A stretch of DNA of 34,243 nt from JAADDG01 sp964450755. Its GTDB lineage: Bacteria > Campylobacterota > Campylobacteria > Campylobacterales > JAADDG01. The DNA is taken from NCBI GenBank assembly GCA_964450755.1, contig CAYVDJ010000010.1:1-34243 (forward strand), given 5' to 3'. Positions 8,825 through 16,597 of the stretch are shown here, piece after piece (position 1 is the stretch's first letter; the number at the start of each line of letters is the position of its first letter). A model generated the notes under the pieces. That model was not told where the DNA came from. It ran no database searches and was given only the letters and a program-made list of their open reading frames with translations. A program made the position numbers and the translations under genes.

Positions 8825-10231
8825 TCAGTAAGAATTGCTTATATAGAAGTAGAAAGGTTCATTGTCAAATTCAAAATTTACCTGAATACCTTTTTTACCT
8901 TTTTGACTCTGTATAAAAGATTTGATATCTTTATATGTTCTTGGAAGTGTTATATCTATTTTTATATTCTGTTTTGCAAGTTCGGCTTTTGTTTTTCCGC
9001 CGATGATATTGACAAATTCTCCCAATGTATCAACAAGAAGATTTTCATCGATATTTTTCTCTTCATCCAAAAGAAGATGACAGCTCTTTTCGATAAGTTT
9101 TTTTGAAAAAACAAGGATAATCAGACATTCAAAGAAACCGTAAATTCCTATCGTAGCCGCATAATAACCCTCTTTGTCGGCTATTTTTAACTCCTGCGCA
9201 TCAACGCTTTTCTTTACTGCGCTGATTTGGGACATTACCTCTATCGTCGTAATGGCGGAATCTATAAAAACGGGAAGATTTTTGACTATCTCTTTTGTTA
9301 TGCCCTGTCGGTTTTTCTGGTTAAAACTCATATTCTGCATTGCTTCATTTATCGTTTTTTCATCTTTAAAAAAGTTTTCAATAGAATCATAAAAAAGTAT
9401 TCCGGTATCTTCCAAATTTTCTTTTAAAGATTTTGTTACCTTTGATTCGCTAAATCCTGCCAGTGCAAAAGTTGTATCATACTCCGCACCGCCTGTTGCG
9501 AGTCTTGCCAAAAAGTTTATGCCGTGAATATTTATGGAAGAGACATGAGAGATATCAAAAACAAAGAGTTTAAATCCCACTCTTAAAAGATTGTAATGAT
9601 AGTTTATATCAAAGATATTTGAAAATTCCGAGTCTATATAATCCCTTAAAACATAGATAATAATATTGTCTTTGATTTTTGCCACTACCTTTTTATTGTA
9701 AAAACCAAGATAGCTGTTTTGGATACCGATGTCAAATGTACTCTCTCTTGCTACAAAATCTCCTTTGTTTTTTGCTATAACAGGAGAGTAGCCTCTCTCT
9801 ATCAGTTCTACCGTTATGATGTTTTTCTGTTCCGTATCGTCATTCCATACCAAAATCTTTTTATCTTTATCTTTCTCTTTTACATCTCCTATCAGAAGGG
9901 ATGCTATCTCCTGATTTTCAAAAAGATTGAAATTTATCTCCCTTTTGAAGATTTTGATCATAGTATCAAACTTCTTTTGATCATAATCTATAAAACCGAT
10001 AATGATATTTTTTTTGTTGCTTTCTATGTCCTGTAGGATGTCAAGTATTACAGAGAGTCCGTTTTTATTGAAAAATATAACTTTTTTCAAAGAAACCAGA
10101 ACAGCTTCTATATCATTTTTGTTTTTTAGAAACAATCTGTCGTTTGAGTCGATAATAAAAGGGGCGTTATTGCCGTCCAAAAATCCCTGCGGATGAAAAA
10201 CGGCCGTTTTGTTTTTAATTACTGGTTTCAT
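8825..10231 (-). CDS. Multidomain signalling protein: STAS / receiver-like / STAS / CheX phosphatase domain
   Basis: The C-terminal part (about 310-468) is a CheX-like CheY-P phosphatase domain. It has the family's catalytic E-x-x-N pattern in GEFVNIIGG, with E405 and N408. Ahead of it I read a STAS-like fold at about 1-115 (GFLDGNNA then a buried beta strand and NGLSVILDI helix). Next is a short region like a degenerate receiver (KILVWNDD at about 125, no clear phosphoacceptor), then a second STAS-like region (about 180-295, KLFVFDISHVSSINIHG). The start has AGGAA 3 bases before the ATG, and the gene overlaps the upstream HDOD gene by 17 bases, implying translational coupling. The CheX assignment is fairly firm; the STAS and receiver calls rest on pattern only. 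It likely tunes CheY-P in chemotaxis, but substrate and trigger are unknown. Confidence 0.7.
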   Translation of the reverse strand: MKPVIKNKTAVFHPQGFLDGNNAPFIIDSNDRLFLKNKNDIEAVLVSLKKVIFFNKNGLSVILDILQDIESNKKNIIIGFIDYDQKKFDTMIKIFKREINFNLFENQEIASLLIGDVKEKDKDKKILVWNDDTEQKNIITVELIERGYSPVIAKNKGDFVARESTFDIGIQNSYLGFYNKKVVAKIKDNIIIYVLRDYIDSEFSNIFDINYHYNLLRVGFKLFVFDISHVSSINIHGINFLARLATGGAEYDTTFALAGFSESKVTKSLKENLEDTGILFYDSIENFFKDEKTINEAMQNMSFNQKNRQGITKEIVKNLPVFIDSAITTIEVMSQISAVKKSVDAQELKIADKEGYYAATIGIYGFFECLIILVFSKKLIEKSCHLLLDEEKNIDENLLVDTLGEFVNIIGGKTKAELAKQNIKIDITLPRTYKDIKSFIQSQKGKKGIQVNFEFDNEPFYFYISNSY

Positions 10232-11021
10232 GGATTCCTGTTATTTTGTTAAAATTTTCATAAATCTCTTCTACAAAGGCAGGATTGAACTCTATAAAAT
10301 CATTTAATCCCGCTTTGATAAATTCAGGTTTGCTGAATTCATAAAAAGTAAGCAGATGCATATATCGAACCAACTGTCCGTTTTTTGGATCACTTGCATC
10401 TTCTTTGCCAAGATCTTTTATCAGTTTTATAATCGGACGATCCATCTCCCATTTTTCACAAATAAGGGCTGAAATATCAAAGAGATTTAAATTTGTGAAT
10501 TTTTGTAACAGGTCATTATAGTTAATCTCTTTTACCTGTCTTAATATCATAAAATCTTCATAATTTTCTTTAAACATCTCTTCGGCTACAAATATGGAAG
10601 CCGGAATAAAATTAACGGCTATCTCAAGCGAGTCATTTTTTCTGCCTTCAAATTCCAGTATTTCATTCCAGTAATAGATAAATTCCGATTGAAGTTTGGC
10701 AAAAGCGGTATTGTCAAGATCAAAAACCTTCCATTTTTGGGGAATCAGAAGAGTCATCAGATATGCGTAAATGATCTGTTTTGCCGTATCCAAACCCAAA
10801 ATTCCAAATATCTGGGTTACATTTTCGATCCTGTTTTTAAATCCGAAAATCGGTCTGTTAACTGTTTTAATCAGATAATTTACAAGAGGTTTCTCTTTTG
10901 TTGCAATATTTGAAGCACCGGTTAAATCATCTTTATTTAAAAAATCTATACATCTAATCAGGTTTTGAGGTACGGGAGGAATTTTGTCTATATAATCGTA
11001 TATCTTCTCTTTTGTAATCAC
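10215..11021 (-). CDS. HDOD-domain signalling protein
   Basis: HDOD domains are non-catalytic relatives of HD phosphohydrolases found in bacterial signalling proteins. Residues 10-110 show the characteristic opening (PPVPQNLIRCIDFLN), the NYLIKTVNRPIFGF helix pair and LGLDTAKQIIYAYLM. The metal-binding HD pair is absent, as expected. The rest (about 120-268) is helical with no second recognisable domain. The start is GTG with AAAGGG about 5 bases upstream. The ribosome-binding site overlaps the end of a 32-bp palindrome, which could regulate it. Its 3' end overlaps the CheX-containing gene by 17 bases, so the two products probably act together, perhaps on motility. That pairing is inference. 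Confidence 0.75.
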   Translation of the reverse strand: MITKEKIYDYIDKIPPVPQNLIRCIDFLNKDDLTGASNIATKEKPLVNYLIKTVNRPIFGFKNRIENVTQIFGILGLDTAKQIIYAYLMTLLIPQKWKVFDLDNTAFAKLQSEFIYYWNEILEFEGRKNDSLEIAVNFIPASIFVAEEMFKENYEDFMILRQVKEINYNDLLQKFTNLNLFDISALICEKWEMDRPIIKLIKDLGKEDASDPKNGQLVRYMHLLTFYEFSKPEFIKAGLNDFIEFNPAFVEEIYENFNKITGIHETSN

Positions 11022-11028
11022 AACAGCC

Positions 11029-11060
11029 CTTTGTTAAATTATTTAAATAATAAAACAAAG
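11029..11060. repeat. 32-bp near-perfect AT-rich palindrome
   Basis: Two 16-base arms (11029-11044 and 11045-11060) differ at two paired positions and have no spacer. It fills most of the 49-base gap between the VasI-like gene and the HDOD gene, and overlaps the HDOD ribosome-binding site. It could be a repressor operator, or an RNA hairpin that ends the upstream transcript or hides the start. Confidence 0.5.
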
Positions 11061-11070
11061 AAAGCAATTA

Positions 11071-11667
11071 TTATTCCATATTTGAGCAGAGGTTTTTTAC
11101 GGATTCATAAACCACTCTAAAACCCGCAATATCAAAAATTGCCGTGATTGGGTTGGAGTCTATTATATTTGTTTTAACACTTAGTTTACTGGCGTTTAAC
11201 AATTTTCTTATCAAAACAGCGCTTTTACCGGAATAGTGGGTAATTTTACCGTTGTTTGATATTCTCCATCTTTTTTTATTGTATAGTTTATTATCGATTT
11301 TTAGGATTATTGAGGAGTTTTGCACAAAATTTTTCCAGTTTATCGACAGGAGTTTTTTATTGTTTTCACATCTGATTTCCAAAGTTACCGGTTTGTTCCA
11401 CTTGCCGTGTCCGATATCGGCATTTAGATTTAAAATAACGACATTATTTCCGCTTTGTGAATTTGTTTGCAGTTTCACATCCCATTTACCGATACTTTGA
11501 AGTTTTTCATTTTTATTGATTAAAGAGGAAGTTAGCATATCGTAGCAGATAAGTCTTGAAGAGTCATTTTGTATATCGAAACATTTTTCCAATCCATTTT
11601 CTATTTTGGTTCCACCCGCAAAAATCATAGTTGAAAAAAACAGAAATATATAAAATAATTTAACCAT
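11071..11667 (-). CDS. Exported VasI/TagO (type VI accessory-like) family protein
   Basis: A signal peptide (residues 1-17, ending IFAG) sends this 198-aa protein to the periplasm. The mature N-terminus has the Cys pair C29/C41 in a pattern CFDI...RLICYD typical of VasI/TagO proteins. The body follows the family: IGKWDV, then LEIRCENN, INWKNF, KRWRISNNGK, IRKLLNASKLSV and FDIAGF, ending with a Cys near the C-terminus. TagO/VasI is named as a type VI secretion accessory protein, but no other type VI gene lies in this window. It has its own TATAAT upstream and a GAGGG ribosome-binding site. Function outside type VI secretion is unknown; a beta-sandwich envelope role is plausible. Confidence 0.75.
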   Translation of the reverse strand: MVKLFYIFLFFSTMIFAGGTKIENGLEKCFDIQNDSSRLICYDMLTSSLINKNEKLQSIGKWDVKLQTNSQSGNNVVILNLNADIGHGKWNKPVTLEIRCENNKKLLSINWKNFVQNSSIILKIDNKLYNKKRWRISNNGKITHYSGKSAVLIRKLLNASKLSVKTNIIDSNPITAIFDIAGFRVVYESVKNLCSNME

Positions 11668-11701
11668 AATTTTTTCCCTCTAAAAATAAAACTTTAAAGA
11701 A

Positions 11702-11731
11702 ATTATAGTTAAATAAATTTAATCTATTATA
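11702..11731 (-). promoter_or_regulatory. Two candidate -10 boxes for the VasI-like gene
   Basis: On the minus strand TATAAT occurs at 11726-11731 and again at 11702-11707, inside a very AT-rich 127-base gap between ftsZ and this gene. Either could be the -10. The nearer leaves about 34 bases of leader before the ATG at 11667. No -35 is evident. Confidence 0.35.
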
Positions 11732-11760
11732 AAAAAGAAAAATAAATTATAGAGGAGGAG

Positions 11761-11786
11761 AAAGAAAGTTTAAAAAAGCTTTCTTT
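11761..11786 (-). terminator. Hairpin downstream of ftsZ
   Basis: AAAGAAAG at 11761-11768 pairs with CTTTCTTT at 11779-11786 around a 10-base loop, 9 bases after the ftsZ stop. On the ftsZ strand the loop carries a T-run, but the bases after the stem are CTCCTCC rather than a U-tract. Termination is therefore likely but unproven. Confidence 0.45.
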
Positions 11787-11794
11787 GGGTGATT

Positions 11795-12928
11795 TTAGTC
11801 CATTTGATTTCTAAGAAAAGTCGGTATATCCAAAATATCCTCTTTTCCTTCATATCCTCCGCTTACCTTTCTGATTTGAGAGTATTTGTCATTTTTGGAT
11901 GAAGTTTGGTTTAAAAGGTGCATTTTACCTTTTTCATCCTCTTCTTCAGAAGAATCAAAACCTGTTGCGATAATAGTGATCTTAATGGCATTTTCACCGA
12001 TTGAATCATCATAGGTAGTACCGAACATGATATCGGCATCTTCATCAGCACTTGATTCAACCTCTTCCATAGCCTCGGTAATCTGCATAAGAGGAAAATT
12101 CGGATGTATCTGAAAATGTATAAGCGCTCCCATTGCTCCTTTGATAGACATATTATCAAGCAGTGGAGATTCTATCGCACTTCTTATCGCTTCTACGGCA
12201 GCATTGTCTCCTTCTGCCTCTCCTATACCCATAAGTGCCATACCTCTGTGGCTCATAACTGTCTGAACATCTGCAAAGTCAAGGTTAATGTTGTTCTCTC
12301 CGGCATTCAAAACCACCGCACTCATACCCGATACCGCACGGCTTAAAACTTCATCAACCAGTTTGAAACTCTCTTTCATTCCGAGGTTTTTATCGACAAT
12401 AGAGAGAAGTTTGTCATTGGGAATGATAACGATGGAATCGCTCTCTTTTTTCAGTTCCGTTATACCCTCTTTTGCAAGTTTGGCTCTTTTTCTTCCCTCA
12501 AATTTGAAAGGTTTGGTAACGATTGAAACCGTCAAAGCTCCAAGCTCTTTGGCTGCCTGTGCCACTATCGGTGCCGCTCCCGTACCGGTGCCGCCTCCCA
12601 GACCTGCCGCTATAAAGATGATATCGCTGTCGCTGAGAACATTTTTTATCTCCTCATAGCTCTCTATGGCGGCCTCTCTGCCGACTTCGGGTACCATTCC
12701 CGCACCCAGACCTTTTGTTTTTTTCTCTCCAAGCTGAAGTTTGATATCAGCTTTTGAAAGATTGAGAGCCTGAGCATCCGTATTTGCGGCTATAAGTTCG
12801 ATATTGTTAATACCGGATTCTTTCATGTGATTTAACATATTTCCACCGCCGCCGCCTATACCGACAACTTTTATCTTTGCACCTAATACCTGCTTGTCAG
12901 TATGCTCTTCTACACTAAAATTGTTCAT
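11795..12928 (-). CDS. ftsZ: Cell division GTPase FtsZ
   Basis: This tubulin homologue polymerises into the Z-ring at midcell. The GTP-binding start VVGIGGGGGN is at 21-30 and the tubulin signature GGGTGTGAAP at 111-120. The T7 synergy-loop region (NINLDFADVQTVM) carries the catalytic Asp residues. A variable linker follows, then a C-terminal conserved peptide (DIPTFLRNQ near 367-375) that binds FtsA and other partners. The length of 377 aa is normal. The ATG has GGAG 6 bases upstream. It sits 10 bases downstream of ftsA, the usual order, so the stoichiometric partners are coupled. Confidence 0.97.
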   Translation of the reverse strand: MNNFSVEEHTDKQVLGAKIKVVGIGGGGGNMLNHMKESGINNIELIAANTDAQALNLSKADIKLQLGEKKTKGLGAGMVPEVGREAAIESYEEIKNVLSDSDIIFIAAGLGGGTGTGAAPIVAQAAKELGALTVSIVTKPFKFEGRKRAKLAKEGITELKKESDSIVIIPNDKLLSIVDKNLGMKESFKLVDEVLSRAVSGMSAVVLNAGENNINLDFADVQTVMSHRGMALMGIGEAEGDNAAVEAIRSAIESPLLDNMSIKGAMGALIHFQIHPNFPLMQITEAMEEVESSADEDADIMFGTTYDDSIGENAIKITIIATGFDSSEEEDEKGKMHLLNQTSSKNDKYSQIRKVSGGYEGKEDILDIPTFLRNQMD

Positions 12929-12938
12929 TTCTTTCTCC

Positions 12939-14312
12939 TCAAAAAAGTTGCGTAAGCATGTTCCAAAACCGTTTTAATCTCTCTTTAAAACCATAACTCT
13001 CTTCATATTCCGCCAAATCTGCTATCTGATCATTGTCATATTCCGAATCTATCACCAAATCATTTTTCAAATCGTTTTTTTTCTCTTCCTCTTCCGTTTC
13101 TACAATTTTATGAATATTTTTACTCGGTTCAATCTTTTCATCTTTATATCTCAGTTTGTTATTTGAATCGATCTCATAAGGGGTAAATTTTCCCGCACCG
13201 TATAAAATGAGACCTATTGCCGTTGCAAAAGAGGGGGCTTTGAGTGCTTCAAAAAATCCTTCGGTTTCATTTGGTTTGGCAAGTCTTACAGGCTTGTCAT
13301 CAAAGATAGAAATTGCAAGTTCTCTCAGACCGTCAAATTCTGTAAATCCTCCTGTAAGTACCACAGAGGCTATATCATCTTTAAAACCGCTGTCTTCTAT
13401 CGATTTTGCCAAAATCATCAAAGTCTCTTCTATCCTTGCATCGATTACATTGGTGATGATTTCCAAAGAGACCTCATGAGTGTGGTTCTCATCTCCGATA
13501 CCCGGAAGTTCGATAACCTCCTGATTGGAGTCTTTTAAAGATTTATAATTTATTTTTATATCTTCGGCAATATGCAAAGGAGTATGAAGAGCCATTGAGA
13601 GATCATTGGTTACATTGTTTGAACCCACTCCCAAAAAGTCATTGTATCTGATGGAGTGTCCCGAATGTATAACAAGATTGCAGGTAGCACCACCCATATC
13701 TATAACAGCGGCTCCTAGTTCTCTTTCATCCTCTTTGAGTACTGCTATACTTGAAGCATAACCGCACAAAACCAGATTGTCTATCTCCAGACCGGCTGCT
13801 TTTACAGCCTTTTTCAGATTACCGAGAGCCGATTTTTGGATGGCGATAAGATGAGCCTGAACTTCGAGCCTTGTTCCGCTCATTCCCAGAGGATCATCTA
13901 TATATTCTTGTTCATCAACTTTGAAATTGAACGGTAAAAGGTGCAGTTTTTCATAATCATGTGATATGTTTGCATTATGATCCGCCATCTGTATGGCTCT
14001 GTTTATCTCTTTTATACCGATTTCACCTGTGGGAACATTGACAACTCCGTAACTGTCAACACTTTTGCTGATAGCCCCTGAAACGGAAACTATCACTTTT
14101 TCATAGTGGATACCGGCAACCCTTTTGGCATCGTTGAGCGCGTTTTTTATCGATTTGGAGGCGTATTCTATATTGGTTATAACACCCTTTTTCAGACCTT
14201 TTGATTTGGCTATACCCGAACCTAGGATCTTTATACCCTCTTCTTTGTGTTCTGCAATAATAGCACATATTTTTGTAGAACCTATATCGATACCTAAAAT
14301 TGTAGTGCTCAA
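12939..14312 (-). CDS. ftsA: Cell division protein FtsA
   Basis: This actin-like ATPase tethers FtsZ to the inner membrane. Actin-family motifs are visible: GIDIGSTKICAII (phosphate 1, about 7-19), AAVIDMGGATCNLVI (phosphate 2) and SVVLTGGFTEFDGL (adenosine). A charged linker of about 60 residues precedes a C-terminal amphipathic helix (KERLKRFWNMLTQLF) that serves as the membrane target. It has 457 aa. The start is TTG with AGGA at a 6-base spacing. It is 31 bases downstream of the PpiD-like gene and 10 bases upstream of ftsZ; the same trio occurs in Helicobacter. Confidence 0.96.
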   Translation of the reverse strand: MSTTILGIDIGSTKICAIIAEHKEEGIKILGSGIAKSKGLKKGVITNIEYASKSIKNALNDAKRVAGIHYEKVIVSVSGAISKSVDSYGVVNVPTGEIGIKEINRAIQMADHNANISHDYEKLHLLPFNFKVDEQEYIDDPLGMSGTRLEVQAHLIAIQKSALGNLKKAVKAAGLEIDNLVLCGYASSIAVLKEDERELGAAVIDMGGATCNLVIHSGHSIRYNDFLGVGSNNVTNDLSMALHTPLHIAEDIKINYKSLKDSNQEVIELPGIGDENHTHEVSLEIITNVIDARIEETLMILAKSIEDSGFKDDIASVVLTGGFTEFDGLRELAISIFDDKPVRLAKPNETEGFFEALKAPSFATAIGLILYGAGKFTPYEIDSNNKLRYKDEKIEPSKNIHKIVETEEEEKKNDLKNDLVIDSEYDNDQIADLAEYEESYGFKERLKRFWNMLTQLF

Positions 14313-14343
14313 CGAAATTCCTTTTATATAGTGTTACTCTGTT

Positions 14344-15807
14344 TTATTTATAATATTTTTCTATTTTATATCTATTTTGCAATTTTGCAATTAATGAATT
14401 TTCTACAGCCGACTCTTTTAGCTTGTTAATATTTTGTACAATAATATCTTTATTTTCTTTTAATTTTTTGTCATCTAATAATTTTTGTTCAAGTATTTTG
14501 TACAATACAGCCTTATCCTTGAATATATAATATCCTCTCTTTTGTGTCGAGGCAAAAATGTTATTTAGAAGCTCTACCGCCTCATTTTGATCGAAATTCT
14601 CTTCTTCGAGCTTCTTATAATCATCTCTGCTTATAAAACCTATCTCTTTGCCTTTAAAATCATTAAGCATTGTCATAGCCTTCTTTTCAAGCAGCTCTAA
14701 TTTTTTGGTTTGGATCAGATCCGCTTTTGCCAAATCCTTTGCTTCCTCATAATTCATGGGCTTTGGTAAGTTAATTATATCTAATTTTATAACTAAATAT
14801 CCACTTTTTTCCTTAATAGGTTTAAGAATGTCACCTTTTTTAGCATTTTTTAACTTTTGTAATATCTCTTTATCGGACATTTGAGTAAAGGTAACCTTCT
14901 CTTCGGCTTTAATTTTTCCTTTTTTTAATAAAAGATATTTTTTTAATGCTATTTTTTTAGCTTTTTTGAATCTTAAATCCTTTGCAACTTTATCTTTTGC
15001 TTTATCTAAGGATAAAATTTTGCCTTTTTCATCTTTGTAACGAAATTTCTCACTTTTGTAAAAATCTGATATCTCATTTTCCGTAATATTGATATCTTTT
15101 TGTCCTACTCTAATCACCTCTGTTTCATAGGTGGTTGCTTTGACATATCTGTTTTTGTTTTTTTGCCAGAACTCTTTGGTCTGATTTTCATCTATGCTGA
15201 CATTTATATCGGCAGTTTTGATTGTTGATATCTCAAGTTTATCTTCCATAAAAAACGATGCTCCAAACACCTCTTCTTCCAAAACCGTAGTTTTTGGAGA
15301 GATGATAGATCTTAGTTTGTTTAAAACAATCTCTTTTTTCAAACCGTCTTCAAACTCTTTTGGTTTTTGTCCTATCCGTTTTAGTACAAGATAGTACTGA
15401 TCTTTATCAAAGACTCCATTTTTTTGAAAGATTTTCATATTTACAAGTTTTTCTTTTAACTCTTTGTCTAAAGCGCCTATTCCCAAATCATGAGCATAAT
15501 TTAAAAGCAAAGCCTCTCTTATGAGCTGATTGATAGTCAAATTATCAAGTTTCAGCTCTTTTGCTTTCTCTTTTGTCAAAGTGCCTTTGAAAACTTTTTC
15601 ATTATAATAGTTATAAAGATTTGAATAAGCATTTTGAAACTGTTTTATTGTTATCTTCTCTTCACCGACTTTTGCAACGGATGATGCTCTATCCGTATTG
15701 TAGTCATATACGCCCCATCCTACAAAACCGGCACCTACAAAGGCGATGGTACTGATCCAGATAGTAACAACCAAGTATTTTCTGTGTTTTTGCATCCATG
15801 TAATCAT
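14344..15807 (-). CDS. PpiD/SurA-like periplasmic folding factor, membrane-anchored
   Basis: One N-terminal transmembrane segment (about 10-33, rich in aromatic and small residues) is followed by a SurA N-terminal chaperone domain (about 38-180) and a central parvulin-like part. The parvulin core (about 230-345) is short and weakly conserved, so isomerase activity is doubtful. I chose the ATG at 15805-15807, 6 bases after AGGA, over a TTG one codon upstream. It precedes ftsA-ftsZ, as in other Campylobacterota. Three bacterial N-glycosylation sequons occur in the periplasmic part: N202 (DINVS), N208 (DENQT) and N240 (DINIT). From memory, the Campylobacter jejuni homologue is also reported as an N-glycoprotein. 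It probably helps fold envelope proteins. Confidence 0.85.
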   Translation of the reverse strand: MITWMQKHRKYLVVTIWISTIAFVGAGFVGWGVYDYNTDRASSVAKVGEEKITIKQFQNAYSNLYNYYNEKVFKGTLTKEKAKELKLDNLTINQLIREALLLNYAHDLGIGALDKELKEKLVNMKIFQKNGVFDKDQYYLVLKRIGQKPKEFEDGLKKEIVLNKLRSIISPKTTVLEEEVFGASFFMEDKLEISTIKTADINVSIDENQTKEFWQKNKNRYVKATTYETEVIRVGQKDINITENEISDFYKSEKFRYKDEKGKILSLDKAKDKVAKDLRFKKAKKIALKKYLLLKKGKIKAEEKVTFTQMSDKEILQKLKNAKKGDILKPIKEKSGYLVIKLDIINLPKPMNYEEAKDLAKADLIQTKKLELLEKKAMTMLNDFKGKEIGFISRDDYKKLEEENFDQNEAVELLNNIFASTQKRGYYIFKDKAVLYKILEQKLLDDKKLKENKDIIVQNINKLKESAVENSLIAKLQNRYKIEKYYK

Positions 15808-15836
15808 CAAGATTCCTTTTTGATATTATCATTATT

Positions 15837-15842
15837 ATTATA
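15837..15842 (-). promoter_or_regulatory. Candidate -10 for the PpiD-like/ftsA/ftsZ operon
   Basis: TATAAT on the minus strand lies about 30 bases before the ATG of the PpiD-like gene and just after the ppiB terminator. This is where a promoter for the division operon would be expected. It has no TGn extension and no clear -35. Confidence 0.4.
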
Positions 15843-15851
15843 TTTAATTTA

Positions 15852-15892
15852 TTTAAAACTCTCATTAAATCGGCTAAAATGAGAGTTTTAAA
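15852..15892 (-). terminator. Rho-independent terminator of ppiB
   Basis: A perfect 15-bp inverted repeat (15852-15866 and 15878-15892) encloses an 11-base loop. On the minus strand the 3' arm ends GAGAGTTTTAAA, giving a U-rich end. It lies 33 bases after the ppiB stop and separates ppiB from the division operon. Confidence 0.75.
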
Positions 15893-15925
15893 CGATATAT
15901 AAAGCGGATTAATTATTATCGAAGA

Positions 15926-16414
15926 TTATTTTTTTTCTTTGATCTCTATGGAGTTTATCTTATCGTTTTGTTCTATAGAGTCAAGAACTTCAAAACTTTG
16001 TTCATCACTCTCTTCAATTCCTCCAAAAACGGTATGATGTCCGTCTAAATGGGGGCAGGGTACAAAGCAGATAAAAAACTGGCTTCCTCCGGTATCTCTT
16101 CCGGCGTGTGCCATAGAGAGAGTTCCTCTTTTGTGTTTATGGGTATTTTTTTCACATTCGCAGGGGATACTCCATCCGGGTCCTCCCGTTCCTCTGCCGT
16201 GGGGGCATCCTCCCTGAGCCATAAAACCTTTTATGACTCTGTGGAAATTAAGATCGTTGTAAAATCCGTCATTTGCCAAAGTCGCAAAGTTTGCTACCGT
16301 ATTTGGTACCTCATCGGGATAGAGTTTGAGTGTTATATCTCCTTTGTTTGTGTGAATAACGGCATATTGAAATTTTGCCAACTCTTCTGGTGTGTAATCA
16401 TAAGTTTTTAGCAT
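15926..16414 (-). CDS. ppiB: Cyclophilin-type peptidyl-prolyl isomerase
   Basis: This cytoplasmic cis-trans prolyl isomerase is a single cyclophilin domain with no signal peptide. Catalytic motifs are intact: FHRVIKGFMAQGG with R59, the GTGGPG turn, GSQFFI, and HLDGHHTVFG, where bacterial enzymes often lack the human Trp. An insert with several Cys and His (CPH, CECEKNTHKHK) near 68-95 could bind metal; this is an observation only. The length of 162 aa is usual. The ATG has GGAG 7 bases upstream, an extended -10 lies 25 bases upstream, and a strong terminator follows, so it is its own transcription unit. Confidence 0.93.
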   Translation of the reverse strand: MLKTYDYTPEELAKFQYAVIHTNKGDITLKLYPDEVPNTVANFATLANDGFYNDLNFHRVIKGFMAQGGCPHGRGTGGPGWSIPCECEKNTHKHKRGTLSMAHAGRDTGGSQFFICFVPCPHLDGHHTVFGGIEESDEQSFEVLDSIEQNDKINSIEIKEKK

Positions 16415-16438
16415 ATATATTCTCCAATGTTTTTTAGT

Positions 16439-16447
16439 ATTATATCA
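16439..16447 (-). promoter_or_regulatory. Extended -10 promoter of ppiB
   Basis: TGATATAAT (TGnTATAAT) on the minus strand lies 25 bases before the ppiB ATG. The leader would be short, about 18 bases, and contains the GGAG ribosome-binding site. Confidence 0.6.
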
Positions 16448-16597
16448 TTTTTGATCAATACTTTTGTTTTCTTTTTATTCCAAAAGTTTTTTGTAGCGTA
16501 CAAAATCAAAAATATGAGATAAAATGAGGTTTTTGATTGTGTTAAAATATAAAAATATTGCAGAGTCAGTAAAAAATAATGATAAAAAGGAAATATT

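Noticed and set aside
11071..11667. A type VI secretion locus
   Set aside because: Only one family-related accessory-like gene is present; no sheath, membrane complex, ATPase or effector gene occurs in the window.
12104..12659. Open frames antisense to ftsZ (80 and 123 aa)
   Set aside because: They lie wholly within the conserved ftsZ coding region and show no start signals or recognisable domains.
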